Program-made: the position numbers and the translations under genes
The notes under the pieces: generated by a model
Told to the model about the DNA's origin: nothing
Databases searched by the model: none
The model's input: the letters and a program-made list of their open reading frames with translations, nothing else
Origin: an uncultured Myxococcales bacterium
GTDB lineage: Bacteria; Myxococcota_A; UBA9042
Direction of reading: 5' to 3'
Length of the DNA: 63,193 nt
Assembly (NCBI GenBank): GCA_903840165.1
Contig: CAIMEY010000011.1
Location: 1-63,193, forward strand
Shown here: positions 40,877-50,402 of the stretch, piece after piece
Position numbering within the stretch: the first letter of the stretch is position 1
Layout: every line of letters starts with the position of its first letter

Positions 40877-43528
40877 TCATACCTTGGGTTTCCCGCGCCG
40901 TGGCGGCGGAATCACGACCAGCATGCCGGCCACCAAGATGTTGGACACCAAGCAACTGACCAGCAGGCCAATGCTAGCCCACCATGCGATCTGCTGTAAT
41001 CCCGGGTTATCCTGAAACAATAGCGCTGCAAAGCCGACACAAGTCGTGATCAAGGCAAACCAAGCGGCGCCGCCGACTTGCTGCAAAATCAGCTTGAGAT
41101 CAGCACGTTCCCCCTCCTCCCACCATCGGTGCAGGATGTGGGTGACGCCGTCGATGCCGATACCGACGACCCCTGGCAGCGTCGTCACCGAGAACAAATT
41201 CAACTCAAGGTTTAGCGCCCGTGCTACGCCCAAGAACACCGCGAAACTCATCAGCAAAGGTACAAAAGAATAGAGCAGCAGCCACCAACTGCGGAAGTAC
41301 CAGAGGACCACCACGGCAACGGCCAAAGTCGCGAGAATAACAGCGATTGGTCCTTCCTTGCGCACGATGGAATCGGCTTCCGCCAGGATGAAGAAGGAGG
41401 CGGTGGAGCGGTACATCTTGGGGCCAACGTGAAAAATGCCTACTTGATCAATGACTTCCTGCACGCTACGGGCATCGGCTAGATTGCCGTTGGCGTACAC
41501 GAGCACAAATCGTCCCACTTGATTCTTGCGGTCCTTGAAGCGATCGCGCACAAATCCAGGGAGATCCATCGGGCCAAAGGCCTTGGCCTGCAGCAATTCC
41601 AGGGCGCGGTCGGCATCGATGCGGTCCTGGCCGGTCAAGGCGCCGTGTTTGGCGTCCAGGGTCGCTCTGATCCGAGCAATAATCGCCAGTTTCTTGTCCT
41701 GGTCGGCGGGCACGAAGGTGTGGATCGAAACGAAGTTGCGCACCCGTGTCCATTTATCTTTATTATCCTGCAGTTGCTTGGCTACGACCGCGGCGTCATC
41801 GATGTTGTCGGTCACCACCAGGATGGGCGAACTCGGCCTCTGTTCAGCCGTAGTGCGGTAGGCCGTTTCCAGTTGCCGCGCCTCGCTTTGCGCCATTTGC
41901 GAATGCGCTTTGGAAGGCGGTGTGCGCAGTTTGCGCAGGTTGGTCTCGAACTCCAGACCGCGGGCGGCAAACACCGAGACGACCGTCAAAATCGTGAATC
42001 CTATCAAGGTGATCTTGGCGACCGACGGTTCGGCGAACCAACCCAGCCAACGTTGACCTTCGGCCTGTTTCTCGGACACGTGGCGGTCGGGCGAAAGGCG
42101 GTGCATCGCCATGACCAAAGGCGGAAACAGCGCCAGCGTCGCCATCAGGGACAGAAATACGCCAACGCCCGCGATCAAGCCGAATTGCGAAAATCCTCGA
42201 AATTCAAGAACAACCAAGGCAAAGAACGCGACCGAAGTCGTCGCCGCCGCTTGGCCCAAGGCACCCCACATGCCGGCCATCATGTTGGCGACGGCGCGCA
42301 GGGGATCATGGCCCGCGGCGCGCTCTTCCAAGTAGCGACTCAGCGTGTAGACATTGAAATCATTACCCATTCCGAATAGCATCGAGAAGATGAACGCGGT
42401 GATCATGTTGAGGTAGCCCACGGTGCCGCGGGCAAAAGCCAGGGTGAGCGCGGTGCCGGCGAGCAGCGGAATCGACATCAGCACCAAGGCGCGAAACCGA
42501 CGAAAATGCGCTACTTGAATGAGGGCAATGATCAGCAACGCGGCGGCCGAGGTGATGTAGAGCCCTCGCTTGAGGGTATCGATCTCTTCGGACATTTCCG
42601 AATAGTCGCCGCTGGTTGCGATGGTCATCTTGGCATTGTAGCTCTGCGGCTTGAGCTCCTGGAGCTTGGCGTTGACCTTGGCAACGAATTTAGCAGCCTC
42701 ATCAACCTGTTGCGGCGCAATCGTCGGAAATAGCTTGACGCCCACCACGGTGCCGGTCGGATTTTCATTCCACTGGCGAATATCATCGGCTGAAAAACGC
42801 TTCTGAAGGTCTTGATCGCTTGGTATTTTAAAGCGTTTTCCGGCTTCCGCTGTGGTCGGCGAGGCAGCATCGGCCCCTGCCACGGCCCCCTTGTTGCCAG
42901 CCCCCGCATCGCCCGCTTGAGCCACGGCAGGATTTTGACCCGCCGCAGGATTGTCCTTGCCCGGTGCGGAGGTAGGCGTGACATCGCCGGCCTGTGTGGG
43001 CGTTGGCGCGTCGTCGAGGCCCTCGGTCAAGGCGTCATCGACCAATTCCTTTTCTGTGGCGCGCTTGACCGCATCTTGGACGTCCTTTTCAACGTCGAGC
43101 AAGTCCTTTTCAGCCATGAACAAAGCGGCATTATGGCGAAAGAAGTCGATGTCCCGCCGGCATTCGACGCCGGCCACATCTGGCCATTTGGCTGCCTCTG
43201 CGCAAAAGTCTTCTGCCAATCGGTGGTTGGCTTCCTTGTCCGGACTGCCAAAGACGATGATCATCTGGCTGATCGACTTGAGCGTGTCGCGCGCGTTCTT
43301 GGCAGCGACCACGGCGGGCGTCGAGTCCGGGAACAAATCCTCCATGTTGGAGCGGATTTGGATGCCAGAACCGTACCAGCCGCAAAGGCCGACCAAGATG
43401 GCAAAAATGCCCAAGGTCTTCCAGGGATGGCTGCCAGTCACCTCGGCGTAGCGACGCGCAAAGCGGTCGGCGAAGTGGGCAGGTGCGTCGCTACCGTGCG
43501 CCGCGTCAGGGGTCGGTTTGTCGGACAT
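40877..43528 (-). CDS. RND-superfamily (MMPL/HpnN-like) lipid exporter
   Basis: This 883-residue inner-membrane protein has the two-fold RND layout: a transmembrane helix near 36-55, a large extracytoplasmic loop (about 60-320), five helices (about 325-475), a helix at about 505-525, a second loop (530-720) and five final helices. A-F-I-F-S-M-L-F-G-M-G-N-D-F-N-V-Y and G-V-V-G-I-G-I-D-G-V-T-H are the paired G-x-x-x-D segments with the proton-relay Asp. The first loop contains an unusual Pro/Ala/Gly-rich insert (about 180-240). Family members (HpnN, MmpL) export hopanoids or other lipids; the cargo here is unknown. Confidence 0.9.
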   Translation of the reverse strand: MSDKPTPDAAHGSDAPAHFADRFARRYAEVTGSHPWKTLGIFAILVGLCGWYGSGIQIRSNMEDLFPDSTPAVVAAKNARDTLKSISQMIIVFGSPDKEANHRLAEDFCAEAAKWPDVAGVECRRDIDFFRHNAALFMAEKDLLDVEKDVQDAVKRATEKELVDDALTEGLDDAPTPTQAGDVTPTSAPGKDNPAAGQNPAVAQAGDAGAGNKGAVAGADAASPTTAEAGKRFKIPSDQDLQKRFSADDIRQWNENPTGTVVGVKLFPTIAPQQVDEAAKFVAKVNAKLQELKPQSYNAKMTIATSGDYSEMSEEIDTLKRGLYITSAAALLIIALIQVAHFRRFRALVLMSIPLLAGTALTLAFARGTVGYLNMITAFIFSMLFGMGNDFNVYTLSRYLEERAAGHDPLRAVANMMAGMWGALGQAAATTSVAFFALVVLEFRGFSQFGLIAGVGVFLSLMATLALFPPLVMAMHRLSPDRHVSEKQAEGQRWLGWFAEPSVAKITLIGFTILTVVSVFAARGLEFETNLRKLRTPPSKAHSQMAQSEARQLETAYRTTAEQRPSSPILVVTDNIDDAAVVAKQLQDNKDKWTRVRNFVSIHTFVPADQDKKLAIIARIRATLDAKHGALTGQDRIDADRALELLQAKAFGPMDLPGFVRDRFKDRKNQVGRFVLVYANGNLADARSVQEVIDQVGIFHVGPKMYRSTASFFILAEADSIVRKEGPIAVILATLAVAVVVLWYFRSWWLLLYSFVPLLMSFAVFLGVARALNLELNLFSVTTLPGVVGIGIDGVTHILHRWWEEGERADLKLILQQVGGAAWFALITTCVGFAALLFQDNPGLQQIAWWASIGLLVSCLVSNILVAGMLVVIPPPRRGKPKV

Positions 43529-43753
43529 GAATCGGCTCTTTAGACAAGCAAAATGGAGCGGCTATCAACGAGTTGTCTTGTGTAGCCTTGGCCCGAGAAG
43601 ACCGCCGTCTGCGGGCTCAGGCACCCGGGCTGGCAACTGCCAGTGCGGGCCAAAACGCTGCAAGCATGATGTATCACGGCCTGCGCGTCCAGGATCACAG
43701 CAGGCGCGTGGGGGCGTCACCATCTTGCCGCCGTCGCACGTTTCCGCGTATTC

Positions 43754-43769
43754 TGGCACGCCCTTTGCT
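43754..43769 (+). promoter_or_regulatory. Sigma54 (-24/-12) promoter upstream of the glycan cluster
   Basis: TGGCACGCCCTTTGCT matches the sigma54 consensus exactly at both boxes, with GG-N10-GC spacing. It lies 88 bp before the glycosyltransferase ATG (43858) in the 329-bp divergent region 43529-43857, which holds no gene. Downstream, CTTTGCT recurs twice (43775-43792). Confidence 0.75.
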
Positions 43770-43857
43770 ACGGGCTTTGCTACCGGCTTTGCTGGTGGCG
43801 CATGGCCGCTGGCGGAGTTGGTATTGCCGCAAATCCCGCGCGGCGCGGACCAGATCT

Positions 43858-45123
43858 ATGAGCGCCCCCCAGTCTCTTGCCGCTCCTCAGGATGCGCCAC
43901 ATGTGCCCAGCGACAAGGCTGAGCCCGACCAGGTGCACGCCAAGCCAGTGAAAGGACGAATCTTATGGCTGGCCCTGGGCGACGCGCGCGGCCATGTCAT
44001 GCGGGCGCTGACCATCCGCAAGGTGCTTGCCCAGCACGGAATTGTCGTTGACATTGTCACGACCAACGAAGAAGCCCGCGATTTCCTGCGTAGTTTTGGT
44101 GTTGAGGCCGAGATGCTGTCGCCGACCTACGGGGCGGTGATGGATGCGCGCCAGGACATGGACAAAATGCGTACTGAAATCAAGACGCTGCTCTACATGT
44201 TCTTGCCGACTCGCCTGATGCGCGACATGGCTTGGCTGCGCGATCGCGGCCAGCACTACGATCTGGTGGTCAACGACTCTTTTCACGTGGCCCTGCTTTT
44301 CGGTACAAAATTAGAGTCGTGGCAGGGGATTCGCTTGGTGCAAGTGTACGGCAAGTACATGCGCAAGGCTGTGCTCGGGCAGTTTGAGGGCGGCCGCGGA
44401 CCGCGGTTTTGGGCGAATTTCTACAGCAATACGCTCGCTGACTTGGTTGACTCGTCGTTTGCCCGCGTCGAGCACACCTTTGACGCCAGCGACCAGGGCC
44501 AGCACATCGGGCATTGGCATCGCCTACCGCCGCTGATCCCCGACACGCCGGCAGATCGTGGGCAATTGCGTGCCAAACTAGGTGTACCAGAAGGGAAAAT
44601 GCTGGCTGTCGCCTACCTCAATCCCAATTTTCGCGACCCGCAGATCGCCCAAGCTGTGGAGGATGCCATCGCGGCCCATGGCAGCCATCCCCACTTGGTC
44701 GGCGAGGGCTATGCGGCCCAAGGTCGTCCGGGCTGGCTGGCCTACGATCAGCGTCTCGTGGACTCGATTGCCGCTGCAGATTTGCTGTTTTCCGCGCCGG
44801 GGATGGGCGTTTTGGCCCAGGCGCGCCTGTTTGAGACGCCGCTGGTTGCGGTCATGACGTCGCAGCCGGAACAACAATCGAACTTGAACTTTCTCGAACA
44901 GGGCGCCGGACATCCCTATGAAGCCGTTCAGGTTTCTCCGGTTGACTCCCTGGTTCAGCGCATGGAGGTCGCGGTCAAACGCTTGCAGGGGCGTCTGGAC
45001 CCCAACCACCATCGGCCACCGGCGCAGGCGGCTGTGGCGGCACGGCAACAACTGTGGGTCGATGTTTTTGCAGGACTTGTTGGCGATGCGCAGGCTGAGC
45101 GCGAGGCTTTGGGCGAGGCGTAG
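43858..45123 (+). CDS. Glycosyltransferase (GT-B, UDP-glycosyltransferase/MurG-like)
   Basis: This 421-residue cytosolic or membrane-associated GT-B enzyme opens with a roughly 38-residue Pro/Ala-rich tail, then the first Rossmann strand I-L-W-L-A-L-G-D-A-R-G-H-V-M-R-A-L (Gly-rich acceptor loop). The nucleotide-sugar half contains S-A-P-G-M-G-V-L-A-Q-A-R and the typical acidic/Gln segment after it (Q-P-E-Q-Q-S-N-L). It resembles family-1/28-type transferases that act on lipid-linked or small acceptors. I chose the ATG at 43858, before which the frame has no coding character. It is the first gene after a sigma54 promoter. Confidence 0.8.
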   Translation: MSAPQSLAAPQDAPHVPSDKAEPDQVHAKPVKGRILWLALGDARGHVMRALTIRKVLAQHGIVVDIVTTNEEARDFLRSFGVEAEMLSPTYGAVMDARQDMDKMRTEIKTLLYMFLPTRLMRDMAWLRDRGQHYDLVVNDSFHVALLFGTKLESWQGIRLVQVYGKYMRKAVLGQFEGGRGPRFWANFYSNTLADLVDSSFARVEHTFDASDQGQHIGHWHRLPPLIPDTPADRGQLRAKLGVPEGKMLAVAYLNPNFRDPQIAQAVEDAIAAHGSHPHLVGEGYAAQGRPGWLAYDQRLVDSIAAADLLFSAPGMGVLAQARLFETPLVAVMTSQPEQQSNLNFLEQGAGHPYEAVQVSPVDSLVQRMEVAVKRLQGRLDPNHHRPPAQAAVAARQQLWVDVFAGLVGDAQAEREALGEA

Positions 45124-45292
45124 TCACCCCAGGCCCGATTGCCATTGCCCGAGCCATCAGGCACGGCTGAATCCGTCGAGACCCCACCGTAACCATTGAA
45201 TTGCGTTGCGATTGGAGTAAGGGGCCTCCAGGCAGAATGCTGATGTGGCGTACGTCTACGCCAGCGAGCCGTCGCAGAGGCAGGGAGGCCAG

Positions 45293-46033
45293 ATGCAGCG
45301 CCGGATTCTAGTCAGTTTGCACGATGTTTCACCGGCCCATGGGCAGCGGATCTTTGAGATCATTGACCATTTGCGTTCTCTGGGCACCAGTTCCTTGGCG
45401 CTTTTGCTGGTACCGGATTTTCACCATCGCGGCAGTCTGACCGAGGCTCCCGAGTTTTGCCAGCAATTACAGAGAGTCATAACGCCGGCCGACGGACTGC
45501 ATCTGCACGGCTACTATCACCTAAGTCAGGCCGTGCCCTCGACTTTGCCGGCCCGGCTCAAGGCGGCCACGTGGACAGCTGGGGAAGGCGAGTTTCAAAC
45601 CCTGAGTCATGATGAGGCCTTAGACCGTATCCACCGCGGCGTCGCGGTCTTGGAGCAGGCGTTGGGCATTCGTCCGACAGGATTTGTCGCACCGGCCTGG
45701 CTGGACAACGCAGCGGTGCGAAGGGCCTTGCAAGAGGCTCAGTTTAGGTGGTGCGAAGATCGCCTAAACATTCACGATTTGCAGCGCGATCGTCATTGGC
45801 TAGCCCCAGCTTTGTCCTGGGCTTCGCGCAGCCTGACGCGGCGTTTTGGTTCGCGCTTGCAGGCCAAGCTCGCCCTGCCGGTGCTGGCCCGCAGCAGCCT
45901 GGTTCGCGTGGCGATACATCCCAATGATTACAACAATAAACGGCTGGTTGCAAGCATCGAACAGGTGCTCCGTCCGTTGGCTCAGAGCCACACGCCGATT
46001 TCCTACGCCGACCTCCTCGGTGCGCCGGCATGA
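45293..46033 (+). CDS. Polysaccharide deacetylase-like protein (NodB-fold type)
   Basis: This 246-residue protein begins R-R-I-L-V-S-L-H-D-V-S-P, the metal-binding strand of DUF2334/NodB-fold deacetylases, with H-L-H-G-Y near residue 78 supplying further His ligands and G-F-V-A-P-A-W (about 125) forming another conserved strand. No signal peptide is present, so it likely acts in the cytoplasm or on a membrane-bound sugar. A GGGAGG site lies five bases before the ATG. Its stop overlaps the next glycosyltransferase start (ATGA). The substrate is probably an N-acetylated sugar intermediate of the cluster. Confidence 0.85.
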   Translation: MQRRILVSLHDVSPAHGQRIFEIIDHLRSLGTSSLALLLVPDFHHRGSLTEAPEFCQQLQRVITPADGLHLHGYYHLSQAVPSTLPARLKAATWTAGEGEFQTLSHDEALDRIHRGVAVLEQALGIRPTGFVAPAWLDNAAVRRALQEAQFRWCEDRLNIHDLQRDRHWLAPALSWASRSLTRRFGSRLQAKLALPVLARSSLVRVAIHPNDYNNKRLVASIEQVLRPLAQSHTPISYADLLGAPA

Positions 46034-47028
46034 CCACCCCTGTGCCCATCGCCAATGTAGCCCATTTCATCTGGCTTGGCGCGCAGTTGCCACCCATCGC
46101 CTGGTTGGCTGTGCGGGCCGCGCGGGACAGGGGCGGCTTTGAACGCATGGTCTTGCATACGCAATCGGCGGCCCTGGCGGACGATTCCCTGATCGTGGAC
46201 CTGATCGAACGCGTTGGCTTGCAACTGAAAATGCTTGAATCAACAAGTCAATCTGCGCCCGACGCCAACGCTCAGATAGCGCTTGATGCCCTGGACCTGC
46301 AGTTGCAAAGCCCCGCCGCCCGCGCGGACCTCTGGCGTCTGCGGGTGCTGTGGCAACACGGCGGCGTCTATCTGGATGCCGATGCTATCTGCTTGCAATC
46401 ATTTAGGGATCTCCTGCATCTGGGTGGTTTTGCCGGCCTGGAACCCGTGGCGCTGCCCAATCATGTCGTTCACGGTCGCCATCCGGGGCGGTGGCTGAGG
46501 GCAGGCCTAGCCCTGGCGACTCGCGATGTGGCAAGTCGAATGGCCAATCCGATCAAGGCTTTTGCTGCAGTTGCCCCTCTTCATTGGCTGGCCTGCAACA
46601 ATGCCATCCTTGGCGCCTGTGCGACCCACCCGCTGATCGGCCAATTGCTGCATGATGCCCTGGCATTGCCGTGTGAACAGGCCCTTAAGCTCTATGAACT
46701 CGGGCCTCGCCTGCTCGAAAGAGCGACCGACAACCGATCAACGGCTGATTTCAAGCTGTTGCCACCCGAGTTGCTCTTTCCCCTGGGCCCAGAAATCTGC
46801 GTAGCCTACGTGCAGCCCGATCCGCTTGGGCGTCTGGGCAAGACGCCGCATCCGGCTGCGGTGTGCGCTCACCTCTATGATTCGGTGTTATCTCGACGCG
46901 TTGGACCCTTGGATACCCCATGGCTGACCGGCCCTGGCCGTCAAACTTTGCTCGGGCAGATGGTCCAGCCCTGGCTCGATGAGCTTGAGCAACTAGCAAA
47001 AAATACAAAGGATAGGCTCAAACCCTAG
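46030..47028 (+). CDS. Glycosyltransferase with DXD motif (sugar-binding region type)
   Basis: This 332-residue GT-A-like enzyme shows the family hallmark R-A-D-L-W-R-L-R-V-L-W-Q-H-G-G-V-Y-L-D-A-D at about 98-118, where D-A-D binds the metal-nucleotide sugar. N-V-A-H-F-I-W-L-G near the N-terminus is the matching first strand. Related enzymes include OCH1-type mannosyltransferases and capsule transferases. It is translationally coupled to the deacetylase-like gene by an ATGA overlap. Confidence 0.88.
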   Translation: MTTPVPIANVAHFIWLGAQLPPIAWLAVRAARDRGGFERMVLHTQSAALADDSLIVDLIERVGLQLKMLESTSQSAPDANAQIALDALDLQLQSPAARADLWRLRVLWQHGGVYLDADAICLQSFRDLLHLGGFAGLEPVALPNHVVHGRHPGRWLRAGLALATRDVASRMANPIKAFAAVAPLHWLACNNAILGACATHPLIGQLLHDALALPCEQALKLYELGPRLLERATDNRSTADFKLLPPELLFPLGPEICVAYVQPDPLGRLGKTPHPAAVCAHLYDSVLSRRVGPLDTPWLTGPGRQTLLGQMVQPWLDELEQLAKNTKDRLKP

Positions 47029-47112
47029 GCAGTGAACGGCGTCGCTGACACGGCCTGCGATCCGCAATTACGCACGCCGCTTGGGCCGTGCTAGCCTTTG
47101 GGCCCTGAGACG

Positions 47113-48462
47113 ATGCGCGAACTGCTTTACATCACCCCCTATTTCCCGCCGCAATCGCAGGTAGGCGCCCTGCGACCGCTGAAGTTTGTTCGCCATTTGC
47201 CTGCCCTGGGCTGGCTCCCCGTGGTCTTGGCGGACCTGTGGCCTTCGGATGCCGTCGACGTGTCCTTGCGGGCAGAGGTGCCTGCAGAAGTACCTGTGAT
47301 CTTTGACTATAGCCATCGCGCCGCCCGAACGCTGCTGGCCTTGCCCGAGCGTCAGGCCCACGCCAAGACCGCGCCGCGGCGCAAGATAGACTGGGAGCGC
47401 TATCTGCCCTCCTGGCTCAATCGCCCGGAATTGTTGCCTTTGGCTGAGCATTCGCCCGATATGCTCTACGCCTATCGCTCAGGCCTGCGCGTGCTTCAAG
47501 CCCATCCAAAGATTGAGGTTTTGCTGGTGAACGCCGATCCCTGGGCGGCATGCTTGGTTGGCGCAGCCTTGGCGCGCAAGACCGGACTGCCTTTGGTGCT
47601 TGACCTGCGCGACCCTTGGGCCCCTTGCGAGTTGAGGCGCCCGCGAAAACCTTTTCCAATTCGCTGGATAGATGATCGCCTCGAGCGCCAAGCCGTGCAG
47701 AAGGCGGAGCGCGTCATCGTCAACAGCCGCACGGCCCTGGCCGATTATCGCCGACATTACGCTGATCAACCGCCTGAGAAGTTTACGTTTATTCGCAATC
47801 ACTTCGACCGCGCCTTGGTCAGTCATGGCTCCCATCTGGGCTTTGATCGATTTACCCTGCTGATTCTAGGTCGTTTTGACCGCTACGTTCGTCCCGATGT
47901 CCTGCTCCATGCCTTGGCCCAGTTGGCGGCGCGCGGCGTTGGCCCGGCCGAACTGCAGCTCGTGGTGACCGGCGCCTTTGATGAAGCCGGGCAAAGTCTG
48001 GCTAAGTCCTTGCATGTGGAGCAATTTCTTCACCTCACTGACCACGTGCCCTATGCCCAAGTCGGTGCCGTGATGCACGCCGCCGACGTGCTGGTGGCTG
48101 TCCTGCAGCCGGGGGTGTCGCAGCGCGTCAATGCCAAGCTGTACGACTACTTGGGCACGGATAGGCCTATCCTGGTCGTGGCGGATAGTGAAGAAGTCCG
48201 CGAAATTGTGAATCAAGCTGGCGGTGGTCAGGTTCTTGCCCATGGTCAACCAGCCGCCCTGGCCGATGCTGTGGTGGCCCTGATGCGCCAGGGTAGGCGC
48301 CGCTGTGAAGCGCGCAATTCGGAAGCATTTTCAAGTCAAACGGCGACCTTGGCCCTGACCCAAGTGCTGGACGCAGCGGTGACGGCGATGCAGGCGAGGG
48401 TCCAAGGCAGGATCGCGCAGGATGCTGGCGACTTGGCCCAGGCAACAAAGGAGAATCCATGA
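47113..48462 (+). CDS. Glycosyltransferase family 4-like
   Basis: This 449-residue GT-B enzyme opens L-L-Y-I-T-P-Y-F-P-P with a Gly acceptor loop, contains V-L-D-L-R-D-P-W-A, a strongly conserved early motif of GT4 enzymes, and ends with a GT4 donor domain (F-T-L-L-I-L-G-R-F-D and the segment L-V-A-V-L-Q-P-G-V-S-Q-R-V-N-A-K-L-Y-D-Y, where E is common). ATG 47113 was chosen over a TTG five codons earlier. Its stop overlaps the epimerase start by 4 bp. Confidence 0.88.
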   Translation: MRELLYITPYFPPQSQVGALRPLKFVRHLPALGWLPVVLADLWPSDAVDVSLRAEVPAEVPVIFDYSHRAARTLLALPERQAHAKTAPRRKIDWERYLPSWLNRPELLPLAEHSPDMLYAYRSGLRVLQAHPKIEVLLVNADPWAACLVGAALARKTGLPLVLDLRDPWAPCELRRPRKPFPIRWIDDRLERQAVQKAERVIVNSRTALADYRRHYADQPPEKFTFIRNHFDRALVSHGSHLGFDRFTLLILGRFDRYVRPDVLLHALAQLAARGVGPAELQLVVTGAFDEAGQSLAKSLHVEQFLHLTDHVPYAQVGAVMHAADVLVAVLQPGVSQRVNAKLYDYLGTDRPILVVADSEEVREIVNQAGGGQVLAHGQPAALADAVVALMRQGRRRCEARNSEAFSSQTATLALTQVLDAAVTAMQARVQGRIAQDAGDLAQATKENP

Positions 48463-49454
48463 GTTTTTGGCAAGGACGTCAGGTGCTCGTCACCGGCGCA
48501 GGCGGTTTCATCGGCTCGCACCTCACCGAAGCCCTGCTCGACGCGGGTGCCCGGGTACGGGTGCTCATCCGCTACCATTCAGCCGGACGCCGCGGTTTTC
48601 TTGATGAATTGACCGACGAGCGGCAGCAGCACCTCGAAGTTTTTGCCAGCACGGTGGAGGACCCCTTCGCCGTAGCCAAGGCCGTGCACGGCTGCGATAC
48701 GGTGTTTCACTTGGCCGCTTTGATTGGTATTCCATATAGTTACGATGCACCCCATCACTACGTGACGACCAACGTGCAGGGAACCCTCAATATTCTGCAA
48801 GCTTGTCGGCAGGCCGGCGTGCGGCGCCTGGTACACACGTCGACCTCAGAGACGTACGGCACCGCGCAGTACACGCCAATTGATGAAAAACATCGGTTGG
48901 TTGGACAGTCGCCCTACAGTGCCAGCAAGATCGGCGCCGACCAAATGGCGGTGGCCTACCACCGTTCCTTCGATCTGCCCGTGGCGATCTTGCGGCCTTT
49001 CAATACCTTTGGCCCGCGGCAGTCGGCGCGCGCGATTATCCCAACGATCTTGACGCAGTTGATCAGTGGCGCTCCCCAGCTGCGGGTCGGCTCTTTGGAC
49101 CCCAAGCGCGACCTGAACTACGTCGCCGACACGGTTCAAGGGTTTCTCTCGATTGCACAATGTGATCAGGCGATTGGCGAAGTCGTCAATGTCGGTTCTG
49201 GCGGTACACTGACCATCGGCGACCTCATCGAACATTGCTTTACCGTGACGGGCCGCCGCGTGCCCGTGGTTCAAGACGCTGCGCGCGTACGCCCAGACAA
49301 TAGCGAAGTCCGCGTCCTTCAAGCTGATATTCGCAAAGCCCAGGCGCTCTTTGCCTACCAGCCCAGCGTCGGTCTGGTCGCGGGACTGCAGCGCACGGCC
49401 GATTGGTTGGCACAGAACCTGCATCGCTATCGCCCCGGCGAGTACAACGTTTAG
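48459..49454 (+). CDS. NAD-dependent sugar-nucleotide epimerase/dehydratase
   Basis: This 331-residue extended SDR enzyme has nucleotide-binding G-A-G-G-F-I-G-S-H near residue 11, the S-T-S-E-T-Y segment at about 125, and catalytic Y-S-A-S-K at about 150. It acts on a nucleotide sugar in glycan synthesis. The opening (V-T-G-A-G-G-F-I-G-S-H-L-T-E-A-L) and length resemble LegB/dTDP-glucose-dehydratase-like enzymes rather than GalE, but the substrate is not certain. AAAGGAG lies five bases before the ATG, and the start overlaps the previous gene (ATGA). Confidence 0.88.
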   Translation: MSFWQGRQVLVTGAGGFIGSHLTEALLDAGARVRVLIRYHSAGRRGFLDELTDERQQHLEVFASTVEDPFAVAKAVHGCDTVFHLAALIGIPYSYDAPHHYVTTNVQGTLNILQACRQAGVRRLVHTSTSETYGTAQYTPIDEKHRLVGQSPYSASKIGADQMAVAYHRSFDLPVAILRPFNTFGPRQSARAIIPTILTQLISGAPQLRVGSLDPKRDLNYVADTVQGFLSIAQCDQAIGEVVNVGSGGTLTIGDLIEHCFTVTGRRVPVVQDAARVRPDNSEVRVLQADIRKAQALFAYQPSVGLVAGLQRTADWLAQNLHRYRPGEYNV

Positions 49455-49490
49455 GTGGAGGCGGCGCTTCGGCTCAGTTCCCCCAAATTG

Positions 49491-49499
49491 TGCTAGATT
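49491..49499 (+). promoter_or_regulatory. Possible extended -10 promoter TGCTAGATT
   Basis: TTGTGCTAGATT lies in the 93-bp gap before the nucleotidyltransferase gene, about 48 bp upstream of its ATG. It is the clearest of the extended -10 candidates among plus-strand genes. It could give the nucleotidyltransferase and downstream genes a promoter of their own. Confidence 0.4.
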
Positions 49500-49547
49500 T
49501 CGCCAATTTCGCGCGCCATCCCTACGCTCTGGCATCAGGAACTCGAT

Positions 49548-50330
49548 ATGTCGCAAAATGTCCGTAATAACAACGAATTGCCGACTACCGCTGTGCTCCT
49601 CGCTGGTGGCTTGGGCTCGCGGCTCTTGCCCTTTACTGCTGTGATTCCCAAGCCCTTGGTGCCCATCGATCGCGAGTCGATTGCTGAGATTTTACTTAAA
49701 CAATTGGCGCACTTCGGTGTCAAGCGCGTCTTTGTCAGCATCGGCTACCTGGGCCATTTGATCGAGGCCGTCCTCGGCGATGGTTCACGCTTTGGCCTGG
49801 AATTGCTCTACCAACGCGAGGAAAAGCCCCTGGGCACGGTCGGGCCCCTGGCGCTGATTGCCGATAAACTCCCTGAAAACTTTCTGGTTCTCAATGGTGA
49901 TGTCCTCAGCGACATCGACTTTGCCGGTCTTTTGCAGGCCCATCTGATCGGTGGTCAGACGCTGACAATAGCGACGTATCCCCGCGAATTAAAAGTGGAG
50001 TTCGGCGTTCTCAAGACCGATGCCAGCGGCAGCGTGACTGCGTTTGTCGAAAAGCCGCACCATGATTTTCTGGTGTCCATGGGCGTCTACGCGATGAACC
50101 GCGGTGTTTTGGCGTACTTTGAGCCCGGTCAGGCCTTTGGCTTTGACCAACTGGTGCTGGCGATGCTGGCCAAAGGCGATCGCGTCGGCACCTTCAACTG
50201 GGGGGCTGGGCGCTGGCTGGACATTGGTCGGGCCACCGATTTTGCTACGGCGCAGACGCAGTTCCGCGCGGACCGCCACATCTATTTGCCCTTTGAGGCG
50301 GCTGCGGCCCGGCCGGGCGAACAGCCTTGA
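49548..50330 (+). CDS. Sugar-1-phosphate nucleotidyltransferase
   Basis: This 260-residue cytosolic enzyme makes a nucleotide sugar for the cluster. The signature L-L-A-G-G-L-G-S-R-L-L-P-F-T (about 17-30) and K-P-L-V-P-I are the NTP-transferase motif; L-N-G-D-V-L supplies the metal Asp. There is no C-terminal left-handed helix domain, so it is a short, single-domain member. The nucleotide and sugar cannot be assigned. AGGA lies about nine bases before the ATG. Confidence 0.9.
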   Translation: MSQNVRNNNELPTTAVLLAGGLGSRLLPFTAVIPKPLVPIDRESIAEILLKQLAHFGVKRVFVSIGYLGHLIEAVLGDGSRFGLELLYQREEKPLGTVGPLALIADKLPENFLVLNGDVLSDIDFAGLLQAHLIGGQTLTIATYPRELKVEFGVLKTDASGSVTAFVEKPHHDFLVSMGVYAMNRGVLAYFEPGQAFGFDQLVLAMLAKGDRVGTFNWGAGRWLDIGRATDFATAQTQFRADRHIYLPFEAAAARPGEQP

Positions 50331-50402
50331 CGTTGGCCACAAACCTTGCATCCTTGGCCGCTCAAAGCGCTGCGTCAGGGCTTGCCGTATGCAGGAGAGA
50401 TC

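Noticed and set aside
47089..47097. TGCTAGCCT as a promoter of the GT4 gene
   Set aside because: It lies too close to the ATG (about 16 bp) to leave room for a ribosome site.
50330..50375. TTGGCCAC...TTGCA before the lipoprotein gene as a sigma54 promoter
   Set aside because: The GG to GC spacing is 11, one base too long for sigma54.
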